From positions 310,001 through 374,000 of the forward strand of contig CAVXXB010000014.1 in NCBI GenBank assembly GCA_963765585.1: 64,000 bases of DNA. Direction: 5' to 3'. Each line of letters begins with the position of its first letter. Position 1 is the stretch's first letter. This DNA is from CAVXXB01 sp963765585. Lineage in GTDB: Bacteria; Calditrichota; Calditrichia; JAJRVZ01. Below the pieces are notes generated by a model. That model did not search any database, was not told the DNA's origin, and worked only from the letters and a program-made list of their open reading frames with translations. Of the stretch, positions 9,107 to 18,034 are shown piece after piece. The translations under genes and the position numbers were made by a program.

Positions 9107-10762
9107 ATGCGAAAAATCATTCTAACATACATTCTGGTAATTGCCGGAATCTCAAGTGTCTTTGCGGTAAATTTTACATCATCAAATTTGCCGATTGTTA
9201 TCATTGATACCAAGGGACAAAGCATTGTCGATGATGTGCGAATTGTTGCAGATATGGGTATCATTTACAATGGAGAGGGGCAGCGGAATAATATAACTGA
9301 TCCGTGGAATAATTATTCAGGTAAAATTGCCATCGAACTCCGTGGTTCAAGCTCCCAAATGTTTCCTAAAAAACAGTATGCGCTGGAGACGCAGGATGAT
9401 CTGGGAAATAATCTGAATGTATCGCTGCTTGGCATGCCGGCTGAAAATGACTGGATACTCTACGCACCCTATAGCGATAAATCCTTGATCAGAAATATGC
9501 TGGCGTATAAGCTATCATGGGATCTTAGTCGTTATGCCACACGCACGCGGTTGTGCGAAGTTGTACTCAATGATGATTATCGCGGCGTATATGTTCTGAT
9601 GGAAAAAATTAAACGCGACGCCAACCGGGTAGATGTTTCAACTTTAAATCCGGAAGAAATTAGTGGAGATGATCTGACCGGAGGATATATTGTTAAAATT
9701 GACAAACGGGCGGGCGAAAGTGTCATGGGTTGGTATTCACCTTACCTACCTTACCCCGATTCAAGAAGCAGCATATTTTATCAATATCATTATCCAAAAC
9801 CAGATGACATTGTTCCCGAGCAGGAAACATATATTAAAGATGCCATAACCCGCTTTGAAACCATTATGTATGGTTCACAGTATGACGATCCGACCACCGG
9901 ATATATCAATTATATTGATGTTGATTCTTTTCTGGATTTTTTTATTTTAAATGAGATTGGTAAAAATGTGGATGGATACCGCCTGAGCACTTACTTTTAT
10001 AAGGATAAGGAAAGTGTTGATGATCTCATTAATCTTGGACCTATCTGGGATTTCAATCTGGCCTTTGGCAATGCAAATTACTATGATGGAGGATCCACAT
10101 ATGGATGGCAGGTTGAAATCAATTCCAATCAGGAATTCATTGATGCGAATGATTCTTTTAAAATCCCTTTTTGGTGGCAGAAGTTAATGGCGGATTCTAA
10201 TTTTGTTAATCAATTACAATGCCGGTGGCGGGAATTGCGCAATAACCAATATCGTACAGACCAGATACTTAGCTATATTGATAGTCTAGTCAATGTTCTT
10301 GATGAAGCACAAGCCAGAAATTTTGAACGTTGGCCGATTCTCGATAAATATATCTGGCCTAATAGGGTTTGGCTGGGGTCATATGCCAACGAAATATCAT
10401 ATTTAAAGTCATGGATTGAGACAAGAGTCAATTGGATTGACGAGAATCTGCAAGGGACCTGTGCTACCAATCTTGGTAGTGATCAGATTCCGGATTTTAC
10501 AAATTTTGCAGTATATCAGAACTACCCCAATCCGTTTAATCCAGAAACGGCTATTGGCTATCGGCTGTCTGCGATCAGCTATGTTGATCTGACTATTTAC
10601 AACCAGCTGGGGCAAAAAGTACAGACCTTGGTTTCAGAGAGGCAACCGGCTGGTGAATATCAAATTAAATGGAATGCCAGTGGTTTTGCCAGTGGAATAT
10701 ACTATTATCACTTGCAGGCTGAGGGACAGAGAATAGTAAAAAAGATGTTGTTGATTAAATAG
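9107..10762 (+). CDS. Secreted CotH-kinase-domain protein with sorting domain
   Basis: Start set at ATG 9107, which begins a clean signal peptide (MRKIILTYILVIAGISSVFA); the frame is open further upstream without a better start. Residues ~65-410 match the CotH family: IELRGSSSQMFPKKQYALE, DWILYAPYSDKSLIRNMLAY, CEVVLNDDYRGVYVLMEKIKRD, GGYIVKIDKR, and WDFNLAFGN near the end of the kinase core. CotH proteins are atypical kinases that phosphorylate secreted or spore-coat proteins. Residues ~466-551 are the type IX/Por sorting domain, so it would be displayed at the surface. A second, larger CotH protein is at 34681. Confidence 0.87.
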   Translation: MRKIILTYILVIAGISSVFAVNFTSSNLPIVIIDTKGQSIVDDVRIVADMGIIYNGEGQRNNITDPWNNYSGKIAIELRGSSSQMFPKKQYALETQDDLGNNLNVSLLGMPAENDWILYAPYSDKSLIRNMLAYKLSWDLSRYATRTRLCEVVLNDDYRGVYVLMEKIKRDANRVDVSTLNPEEISGDDLTGGYIVKIDKRAGESVMGWYSPYLPYPDSRSSIFYQYHYPKPDDIVPEQETYIKDAITRFETIMYGSQYDDPTTGYINYIDVDSFLDFFILNEIGKNVDGYRLSTYFYKDKESVDDLINLGPIWDFNLAFGNANYYDGGSTYGWQVEINSNQEFIDANDSFKIPFWWQKLMADSNFVNQLQCRWRELRNNQYRTDQILSYIDSLVNVLDEAQARNFERWPILDKYIWPNRVWLGSYANEISYLKSWIETRVNWIDENLQGTCATNLGSDQIPDFTNFAVYQNYPNPFNPETAIGYRLSAISYVDLTIYNQLGQKVQTLVSERQPAGEYQIKWNASGFASGIYYYHLQAEGQRIVKKMLLIK

Positions 10763-11175
10763 TATTATATGATATCAACGTAGAAAAAATAGAACGCGGA
10801 TTAACGCTGATAAAAAAATATTTAAATAAAAATCCGTGAAAATCCGTGTGCTATTCAAAATAAGATTATGGTCGATTCTTGAGAAAATGAGAATATATTA
10901 ATTCGCAATATTATAATCACCATGTCTGGGTATCATATGATACTAACTATAAATAATAATCACTTGACAGGGAAGCATGATACAGGAGCTTGCATATAGT
11001 AGATTTTTAGCTACCTGTCATCTCGCAGAGATCCTTCCGGATTGTTGGTGCTAAACCCGACGGAAAGATCCCTGCCTGGCTCGTTTAACGGGCCGGAATG
11101 ACAGAAAAATTAACTACTATCCAGTATCCAGTATCCAGAGTCTTGTATCCTGATTCCTGTACCCGGAAAAAAATT
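10763..11175. repeat. Repeat-rich spacer: palindromes, MITE-like hairpin and heptamers
   Basis: No gene is supported over ~410 bp. It holds the tandem AAAATCCGTG words near 10840, a perfect 14-bp palindrome GTATCATATGATAC near 10930, an imperfect inverted element opening TGTCATCTCGCAGAGATCC (about 11016) and closing GGCCGGAATGACAG (about 11091-11104), and ATCCAGT/ATCCTGT heptamers from about 11120 to 11160. The outer GTCAT…ATGAC ends of the middle element look like a small non-autonomous hairpin element. Confidence 0.6.
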
Positions 11176-12129
11176 ATGACCAAGCTATTAAAAATATCGT
11201 TTTTCTTGATCCCCATTCTTTGGGCGTGCAGCAGTTCTTCCGATCCTGGTGATGGTGGAACAACTCCCGACCAGGCTGATTTCCGGATAGTCGGATACCT
11301 GCCTGATTATCGTATTATGGGTCTTGATCTGGCGGTCGTTGATAATCTGACGGATCTCATTTATTTTTCGATCGAGCCGGAAGCCGATGGATCACTTAAT
11401 GTGAGCCGGTTAAATTCTGATGTATATTTTAAATTGAATGCCTTCAGGAATAGAAATTCGGCATTAAAGATTCATATTGCCGTTGGCGGCTGGGGCAGAT
11501 CCCGCCATTTTGCCGCTATGGTAGCTGATAGTATTACGAGATCGGATTTTATTCAAAATCTTGCGGAGTTATGCCTCAATGCCGGTTTTTCCGGGGCGGA
11601 TTATGACTGGGAATTTCCGGCGAACGCCACAGAAAATGAAGCGTATGGGCGGTTGATCAGAGAAACCCGAACGGAATTTGACAAGAATAGTTTAAGTGTA
11701 TCGGTTGCGCTTAATGCAAATCAAAATCTCACAAATAATGCATATGAAGCACTGAATCGAATCAATATCATGTCTTATGATCATAGCGGCCGGCATTCCA
11801 CATTTGATCAGGCTGTGCTGGATGTGAATAATTTTATTTCACGTGGTATACCAGCGGGAAAGTTATGCCTTGGTATTCCATTTTATGGCCGGGAGATTAC
11901 CGATTTTTCCAATGAAATGAGTTACAATACCATAATGGGTATTTATAATCCGGGACCGGATGAAGATATTGTAGACGGAATATTCTTCAATGGAATAACC
12001 ACTGTACAGAAGAAGACGCAATTTGCCCTCAATCAAAATTTGCAGGGTGTCATGATCTGGGAACTGGGTCAGGATGTGGTCGGCGATGCTTCACTACTTG
12101 CCACCATTAAATCGACAATTTCTCCCTAA
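11176..12129 (+). CDS. GH18 chitinase-like lipoprotein
   Basis: Start at ATG 11176, which begins a lipoprotein signal ending in LWAC (Cys17); the open frame upstream lies in repeat DNA. The mature protein is a compact GH18 TIM barrel of ~285 residues: RIVGYLPDYR at strand 1, KIHIAVGGWGR (SxGG-type motif), and the catalytic motif D142-Y-D144-W-E146 with Glu146 as proton donor. The first Asp of the usual DxxDxDxE is replaced (SGADYDWE), a change found in several GH18 subgroups. NIMSYDHSG and GLGIPFYGR-type strands and MIWELGQD at the end complete the barrel. It probably cuts chitin or other GlcNAc-containing glycans at the outer membrane, feeding the ROK/NagX/GH20 block that follows. Confidence 0.88.
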   Translation: MTKLLKISFFLIPILWACSSSSDPGDGGTTPDQADFRIVGYLPDYRIMGLDLAVVDNLTDLIYFSIEPEADGSLNVSRLNSDVYFKLNAFRNRNSALKIHIAVGGWGRSRHFAAMVADSITRSDFIQNLAELCLNAGFSGADYDWEFPANATENEAYGRLIRETRTEFDKNSLSVSVALNANQNLTNNAYEALNRINIMSYDHSGRHSTFDQAVLDVNNFISRGIPAGKLCLGIPFYGREITDFSNEMSYNTIMGIYNPGPDEDIVDGIFFNGITTVQKKTQFALNQNLQGVMIWELGQDVVGDASLLATIKSTISP

Positions 12130-12180
12130 AAAAATTCAAAAAAAGCTTGATATTCGAAAAAATAATGTTTACTCTTGAAT

Positions 12181-12205
12181 AAGTTGTTTTGAACAACCAA
12201 CTAAT
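12181..12205. promoter_or_regulatory. Candidate operator 2 (autoregulatory) for the ROK repressor
   Basis: AGTTGTTTTGAACAACCAAC ending 18-20 bp before the regulator's start codon; GTTGTT-TTG-AACAAC is a perfect inverted repeat. It aligns with the sites at 5629 and 15661. The position suits repression of the regulator's own operon. Confidence 0.55.
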
Positions 12206-12222
12206 TCAATCGATCTGCTCGC

Positions 12223-13425
12223 ATGAATATACCAAATAATCACGTTATTAGTGGGAACGCCAAGGTTGTTCGTAGTATCAATCGTTCCGGCATCCTAAAT
12301 CTGATCAGGGAGATGCAACCGATTTCCCGAATTTCTATCTCAAAAATTACCGGACTTAATAAAAGCACCGTTTCAAGTATTGTCAGCGATCTGTTTACTG
12401 AAGATCTGATATACGAAGAAATGATACACGACCATAATGTGGGCCGCAACCCGTTGCAATTACGTTTAAAATTAGGCCGACATTATGTTGGCGCCATAAA
12501 TCTTGATTCGGTTTTCTCGCGTATGGCGATTGTCGATATTGATGGAACCATTCTGGATAAAGATAAAATTTTGACCAGAACCGAAGATCCAAAAAATTTT
12601 ATTCATGAGTGTATTGATGTTTTGATGGCCCTTAAAGCAAAAAATGGTATTCAGGATCTTAACGGAATTGGGGTTAGTGTGGCAGGCATTGTAGATCTGG
12701 CAAGCAACACGATTGTAAATGCACCCAATATTGGCTGGAAGGAATTTGAAATCGGCCATGTATTCCGGGAGTATCTGGGAAATGATATTTCGATTGCGTT
12801 TGAAAATGACGCCAAAGCATCTGCGTTAGCCGAATTATGGTTTGGCTCCGGAAATATTAAAAATATCTCGGATTTTGTTTTTGTTTCCATTGGGATTGGT
12901 ATTGGCACCGGTATTGTCATCGGTAAATCAATGCTAAACGGACACAGTCACGCGGCTGGAGAGTTTGGACATATGACTATGTTTCCGCAGGGTGAATACT
13001 GTGCATGTGGAAATTATGGCTGTTTTGAGGCCTATGCATCAGACCGGGCAACGGTGCGTCGTTATAAAAGATTGTCCAGGAAAGATGATGAACGTTTGCT
13101 GTTAAAAGATGTGATTGAGTATGCAAAGAATAATGATCCAATGGCCATACAGGCTTTAAAGGAAACCGGTTATTATCTGGGATTAGGAATTTCAAATATT
13201 ATCAAATCCGTCGATCCACAAGCGGTGGTCCTTGGTGGGCGGCTCATGCAAATGTGGGATCTTATTTATCCTGAAATTATGCGCGCTGTTGAGCAGCATA
13301 TATTGTTTGATTATAAACGAGAAATACAAATATTAAAAAGTTCTCTGAATGTAAGACCCCGGCTGCTCGGTGCGGCCACACTCGCTCTAAATGAAGTTTT
13401 TAGTGACTATAAAATAGTAAAATAG
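12223..13425 (+). CDS. ROK-family transcriptional repressor (NagC/XylR-like)
   Basis: Residues ~20-85 form a winged helix-turn-helix (ILNLIREMQPISRISISK then GLNKSTVSSIVSDLF). The rest is a ROK sugar-kinase fold: a phosphate-binding-like strand GAINLDSVFSRMAIVDIDG, IGIGIGTGIV, and the zinc motif C260-A-C262-G-N-Y-G-C267. Length (400 aa) is typical of ROK repressors. The Asp-Gly-Gly ATP site of true kinases is degenerate (NLDSVF), supporting a regulatory role. It heads an operon with a NagX-like protein and a ROK kinase, with gaps of 11 and 14 bp. GlcNAc or GlcNAc-6-P is the likely effector by context. Three matching operator-like sites lie nearby, including one directly upstream. Confidence 0.9.
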   Translation: MNIPNNHVISGNAKVVRSINRSGILNLIREMQPISRISISKITGLNKSTVSSIVSDLFTEDLIYEEMIHDHNVGRNPLQLRLKLGRHYVGAINLDSVFSRMAIVDIDGTILDKDKILTRTEDPKNFIHECIDVLMALKAKNGIQDLNGIGVSVAGIVDLASNTIVNAPNIGWKEFEIGHVFREYLGNDISIAFENDAKASALAELWFGSGNIKNISDFVFVSIGIGIGTGIVIGKSMLNGHSHAAGEFGHMTMFPQGEYCACGNYGCFEAYASDRATVRRYKRLSRKDDERLLLKDVIEYAKNNDPMAIQALKETGYYLGLGISNIIKSVDPQAVVLGGRLMQMWDLIYPEIMRAVEQHILFDYKREIQILKSSLNVRPRLLGAATLALNEVFSDYKIVK

Positions 13426-13436
13426 GATTTCTCCTT

Positions 13437-14570
13437 ATGACAGATCCGGTTCCCGGTCAATCCGGACGATTATTATCACTCGATTTTTTTAGAGGTACAA
13501 CCATTCTGGCTATGATTCTGGTTAATAATCCGGGCAGTTGGTCACATGTTTATGCACCGCTGTTACACGCCAAATGGCATGGTTGGACGTTTACTGATCT
13601 TATATTTCCTTTTTTCCTTTTTATTGTGGGTGTGGCAATTGTCTATGCTTTTTCAAAAAAAATCAGCACCGGCGCACCCAAAATCGATCTTTACAAAAAA
13701 ATTATTCGTCGGACGCTTATCTTGTTCGGACTTGGTTTGTTTTTAAGTGGTTTCCCGTATTTTGATCTGTCTACGATTCGTATCCTGGGGGTATTACAAC
13801 GCATAGCCATCTGTTATTTTGCCGCTTCGATAATATTTTTACATACGGACTGGAAAGGCCAGTTGTATTGGGCGATCGGACTTATGCTTGCCTACTGGGC
13901 AATGATGGAATGGATCCCCGTGCCGGGCGTTGGCGCCGGTAGTTATGAAAAAGGGGCCAACTTTGCAGCATACATTGATAGTATGTTCCTGAAAGGACAT
14001 ATGTGGTCCGTCTCAAAAACCTGGGATCCGGAAGGTATTATCAGCACAATTCCTGCGATTGCAACCACATTATTAGGTATACTCACAGGTCACTGGATGC
14101 GCAGTCAAAAATCTCCTATTGAGAAAACCCTGGGACTTTTTATCTCAGGTAATTTTTTAATTTTTGTTGCTTCAGTCTGGTCCTGGGTGCTTCCAATCAA
14201 TAAAAATATTTGGACCAGTTCCTATACAGTAATGATGGCAGGGTTAGCTTTAATTTGTCTCGGTTTCAGTTATTATTTTATCGATGTGCGCGGAGGATCA
14301 AAAAAGTGGCTCCAGCCTTCGCTTGTGTACGGCACAAATGCGATCACGGTTTTTGTGTTGTCTGGTATCTTTGCCAAATTATTATTTCTGATTACATTTA
14401 CTGTTTCGGATGGTTCAAAGATTTCATTAAAAGGATGGATTTATCAAAATCTTTACACATCATGGTTGAGTGATATTAATGCTTCGCTTGCTTTTGCTAT
14501 TAGTTTTATTGTTGTAATGTACTTGCTGATGTTAATACTGTACAAGAAGAAAATATTTATAAAAATATAA
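13437..14570 (+). CDS. nagX: NagX / HGSNAT-like membrane acyltransferase (DUF5009 type)
   Basis: A 377-residue protein with about ten membrane segments. It begins RLLSLDFFRGTTILAMILVNNPG and then WTFTDLIFPFFLFIVGVAI, the hallmark of the heparan-α-glucosaminide N-acetyltransferase family. In bacteria the homologous NagX sits in chitin/GlcNAc operons, where it is thought to acetylate amino sugars using cytoplasmic acetyl-CoA or to aid their passage; its exact reaction is not settled. Here it lies between the ROK repressor and a ROK kinase, which supports an amino-sugar role. Confidence 0.87.
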   Translation: MTDPVPGQSGRLLSLDFFRGTTILAMILVNNPGSWSHVYAPLLHAKWHGWTFTDLIFPFFLFIVGVAIVYAFSKKISTGAPKIDLYKKIIRRTLILFGLGLFLSGFPYFDLSTIRILGVLQRIAICYFAASIIFLHTDWKGQLYWAIGLMLAYWAMMEWIPVPGVGAGSYEKGANFAAYIDSMFLKGHMWSVSKTWDPEGIISTIPAIATTLLGILTGHWMRSQKSPIEKTLGLFISGNFLIFVASVWSWVLPINKNIWTSSYTVMMAGLALICLGFSYYFIDVRGGSKKWLQPSLVYGTNAITVFVLSGIFAKLLFLITFTVSDGSKISLKGWIYQNLYTSWLSDINASLAFAISFIVVMYLLMLILYKKKIFIKI

Positions 14571-14584
14571 GCAATTATCAATAA

Positions 14585-15646
14585 ATGGACACTACGACTA
14601 CGAATATGCATAAGAATATAGATATATCTGTAATTGAATCGGATCAGACTCCGAAGACTCAGATTTCCCGGAGAACTGATGTGTTTCTAGGTATTGATAT
14701 TGGTGGGACCAACACAAAAATAGGCCTGGTGGGTAGTGATGGTGAGAATATTGCAATGTCCACATTCCCGACCCGGGCCGAATTGTCCTTTACTGAATTT
14801 GTTAAAGCCTTGAAAACGGAAGTGGAGAATGAACTTCTGTCAATGCATTCGGAGATTGATATAAGTGGAATCGGAATAGGCGCACCCAATGCAAATTACT
14901 GGACAGGCAAAATTGAACAAGCCAGTAATCTAAGTTGGGGAACCGTGGATGTCGTTTCTACACTCAGGAGTGAGTTTAGCATCCCGGTTGCAATTACCAA
15001 CGATGCCAATGCGGCTGCCATGGGAGAAAAATATTTTGGCAGTGCTAAAGACATGAATAATTTTATTCTGCTTACGCTTGGAACTGGCCTCGGCAGCGGT
15101 ATTATGATAAATGGTTCAATTATATATGGCGCGGGTGGTCATGCCGGGGAAATCGGACATATGGTTGTAGATCCCGGCGGACGGCAATGTGGTTGTGGCA
15201 GACGCGGTTGTCTGGAAACATATGTGTCTGCTCCCGGCATACGGCGTACGGTAGCCGAATTGATCAGCGAATACATGGAGCCGAGCGAGTTGAGAGAAAT
15301 AAGTTTTTCGAATCTCACATCTGAAGACATCACAAAGGCCGCCGCAAACGGAGATCAGATTGCATTAAAGGCCTTTGAGAGGACCGGCAGAATATTAGGG
15401 ATGAAACTTGCAAATGTAGTTGCACTGATGAATCCGGAGGCTATTATCCTTGCCGGTGGATTATCACTGGCCGGGCAATTTATTCTTGAACCGGTACAAA
15501 GACATCTGGAAGCAAATCTGCTGAATATATTTCGTGGGCAGACAAAACTTATGATTTCGGATCTGGTGAATGGCAATTTGGCCGTTCTTGGAGCTGGTGC
15601 CATGATTATGCAACAAATCAATCTCACTAAATTATCAACGGAGTAG
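14585..15646 (+). CDS. ROK-family sugar kinase (glucokinase or GlcNAc kinase)
   Basis: After a ~33-residue polar N-terminal extension the protein has the ROK kinase core: FLGIDIGGTNTKIGLV (phosphate 1 loop), an Asn-Asp pair in AITNDANAAAMGE, LTLGTGLGSGIMING (phosphate 2), the zinc motif C202-G-C204-G-R-R-G-C209, and AIILAGGL (adenosine region). Unlike the gene at 12223 it has no DNA-binding domain and keeps the DIGGT motif, so it should be an active cytoplasmic kinase. Context favours GlcNAc, though glucose from β-glucan is also possible. It is third in the ROK-nagX-kinase operon. ATG 14609 within the extension is an alternative start. Confidence 0.9.
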   Translation: MDTTTTNMHKNIDISVIESDQTPKTQISRRTDVFLGIDIGGTNTKIGLVGSDGENIAMSTFPTRAELSFTEFVKALKTEVENELLSMHSEIDISGIGIGAPNANYWTGKIEQASNLSWGTVDVVSTLRSEFSIPVAITNDANAAAMGEKYFGSAKDMNNFILLTLGTGLGSGIMINGSIIYGAGGHAGEIGHMVVDPGGRQCGCGRRGCLETYVSAPGIRRTVAELISEYMEPSELREISFSNLTSEDITKAAANGDQIALKAFERTGRILGMKLANVVALMNPEAIILAGGLSLAGQFILEPVQRHLEANLLNIFRGQTKLMISDLVNGNLAVLGAGAMIMQQINLTKLSTE

Positions 15647-15660
15647 AAAGAATCACATAT

Positions 15661-15685
15661 AAGTTGGTTTGATCAACCAACCCAA
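15661..15685. promoter_or_regulatory. Candidate operator 3 for the ROK repressor, upstream of GH20
   Basis: AGTTGGTTTGATCAACCAAC: half-sites TTGGTT and AACCAA around TGATC form a near-perfect palindrome. It matches the site at 12181 at most positions and lies 30 bp before the GH20 start. Confidence 0.55.
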
Positions 15686-15714
15686 ACGTCAGTTATATAT
15701 GCAGGGTAGAAAAC

Positions 15715-17758
15715 ATGCGCCAATTCAAAATAATAGCACTAATTTTAATGATGGCAACCACAATGTTGGCTGATACGAACACATTGCATATGATGCCAGT
15801 GCCGGAAAACTACACACTAAATACCGGTAAGCACCGCTTGACAGATAATTTTACTATTTCTATTAGTGGAAACCCTGATTTGCGCATTTATAAAGCAGCA
15901 TCAAGGGCGTTGCATAGATTAGCCGGAAGAACCGGCTTGTTTTTCTCCCAGGCCTATATCACGCCACAAAATAATTCCGAAACCGCAACCCTGAATATTC
16001 ATGTCAACCGTCCGGGTAAAATCGCTCTGTATGAGGATGAATCATATGAATTGGTGATAGGCACAAATAATATCTCGTTAAAGACAGAATCTGATATCGG
16101 TGCCATTCGCGGACTCGAGACGTTTCTCCAATTACTGACCAATGATGCAGATGGATATTGTTTCCCGAATATCACTGTTAATGATAAACCAAGGTTTCCA
16201 TGGCGTGGGTTGATGATAGATGCCTGTCGGCATTTTATGCCCGTTGAAGTGGTAAAAAGAAATCTGGATGGTATGGCAGCGGTGAAATTGAATGTACTGC
16301 ACTGGCACTTGTCGGAAGATCAGGGATTTAGAGTTGAAACAAAAACGTTTCCAAAACTTCACGAACTGGGATCAGATGGGCGATATTATACCCAGGAACA
16401 GATCCGGGAAGTGATTGCCTATGCTGCTGACAGGGGAATCCGGGTTATGCCGGAGTTTGATCTGCCCGGACACGCCACCAGCTGGCTGGTTGCTTTTCCG
16501 GAATTAGCAAGTGCACCCGGCCCCTATGAAATTGAGCGTGCATGGGGGATTATGGATCCCACATTTAACCCGGTTATTGAGGAGACGTATCAATTTTTGG
16601 ATAAATTTTTTGCTGAAATGTCACAACTTTTCCCCGATGAATATATGCATATTGGAGGAGACGAGAATAACGGCAAGCAATGGGATGCTAATCCGGATAT
16701 TCAGGCATTTATGAAGCAAAACAACATTCCGGATAATCATACCCTTCAGGCGTATTTTAATAAACGATTATTAAAAATTCTGACAGCAAATGGAAAGAAG
16801 ATGGTTGGCTGGGAAGAGATTTTGCACCCGGATATGCCCAAAAATATCGTAATTCAATCATGGCGAGGGGAAAAATCCTTGATTGAAGCGGCCAAAATGG
16901 GGTATCAGGCCATGCTATCCAGGGGGTATTATATCGATCTGAATCAGTCTACGGAATTTCATTACCTGAATGACCCGAATCCTGATAATCTGCCACTGAC
17001 TGATGAACAAAGAAAATTAATTATTGGTGGCGAAGCGACCATGTGGTCCGAGTTTGTTTCTCCCGAGATAATTGACTCCCGGATCTGGCCGCGAACAGTC
17101 TGCTATTGCCGAGCGTTTTTGGTCAAAATCAGAAATTCGCGATGTGGATGATATGTATCGCCGCATGAATAATGTAAGTTTCCGGTTAGAAGAATTAGGC
17201 CTGACACATGAAAAGAATTATTTTATGATGTTGCGTCGTCTGACAAATGACCGGAATATTGCGCCGCTCAAAACCCTGGTCGATGTGATTGAACCGGTTA
17301 AAATATATAAGCGTAACCAGCTACGTAAGCACTACTCCCATTCACCATTAACCCGCGTTGTTGATGCGGCCCGTCCGGATGCAGCAGTGGCAAGAGAATT
17401 CAGAAATACAGTTAATATGTACCTTAAGACTAAGAGTGATGTCATCCTGTATAACAAATTGCGGAACTGGTTGGTCCAATGGCAGAATAATCATTCGGAA
17501 CTAATGGTACTTATAAAAAATTCACCGGTATTAAATGAAATTCAGTCCTTATCTAAAGATTTAGCAAATATCGCTGAACTGGGGCTCACAGCACTAAACT
17601 ATATTAAGGAAGATGAACGCCCCGGGGATGATACCTGGAAAATATCAGCCAATAAAATTATTGAAGATGCAAAAGAACCAAGAGGTCAAGCAGAACTAAT
17701 GATTATACCCGGCATTGAAGTTCTCGTGAAACAGATTTCTGGCGAAACAGGTGAATAA
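15715..17758 (+). CDS. GH20 β-N-acetylhexosaminidase, frameshifted
   Basis: A signal peptide (~residues 1-19) is followed by a GH20b α/β domain and the catalytic TIM barrel: FPWRGLMIDACRHFMP, LNVLHWHLSEDQGFR, GIRVMPEFDLPGHATS, and the catalytic pair D316-E317 in HIGGDENNGKQW. The frame then breaks: WPRT at about 17094 should continue SAIAERFWS, but this lies one frame on. Removing one base at 17095-17099 (ACAGT) restores a continuous ~680-residue enzyme; the second part reads on to 17758. Conservation of both halves suggests sequence error or a very recent mutation rather than decay. It would remove terminal GlcNAc (or GalNAc) from chito-oligosaccharides in the periplasm or outside. A ROK operator-like site precedes it. 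Confidence 0.88.
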
Positions 17759-18034
17759 ATTGAAACAAACTCGTCAAAACTTGTGTGCCATTCTCACAGG
17801 CATGACCTTTGTTTATGATTGTATTGTTTAATACAAAAATTATCAGAAATAAGAAAATATGTATAAATATGTTGAATTAGTATTTGCTGTATGCTGTGTA
17901 ATAACAAATAGTAATAATAATTGGCATAAAATATGCGTGAACCAATCACAAGGTTAATAATTGAAAGGAGGAAGGCAAAGGGAAAACTTCTTTTTTTTGT
18001 AAATCAACTAATCTTAATTTAATTGGAGGATCAG
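17759..18034. other. 5' leader region with an orphan AAAGGAGG
   Basis: No gene. A strong ribosome-site-like AAAGGAGG at 17964-17971 has no start codon at usable distance; the real site GGAGG for the next gene is at 18025-18029. A comparable orphan purine tract lies ~61 bp before the gene at 43841. Confidence 0.4.

Noticed and set aside
10980..11110. Insertion sequence with GTCAT…ATGAC ends
   Set aside because: No transposase or clear target duplication; at most a small non-autonomous hairpin repeat.
17095..17099. Programmed +1 frameshifting at ACAGT
   Set aside because: The motif occurs in different codon phases at the breaks and also inside intact genes, and the products would be unrelated enzymes; artefact or mutation is more likely.
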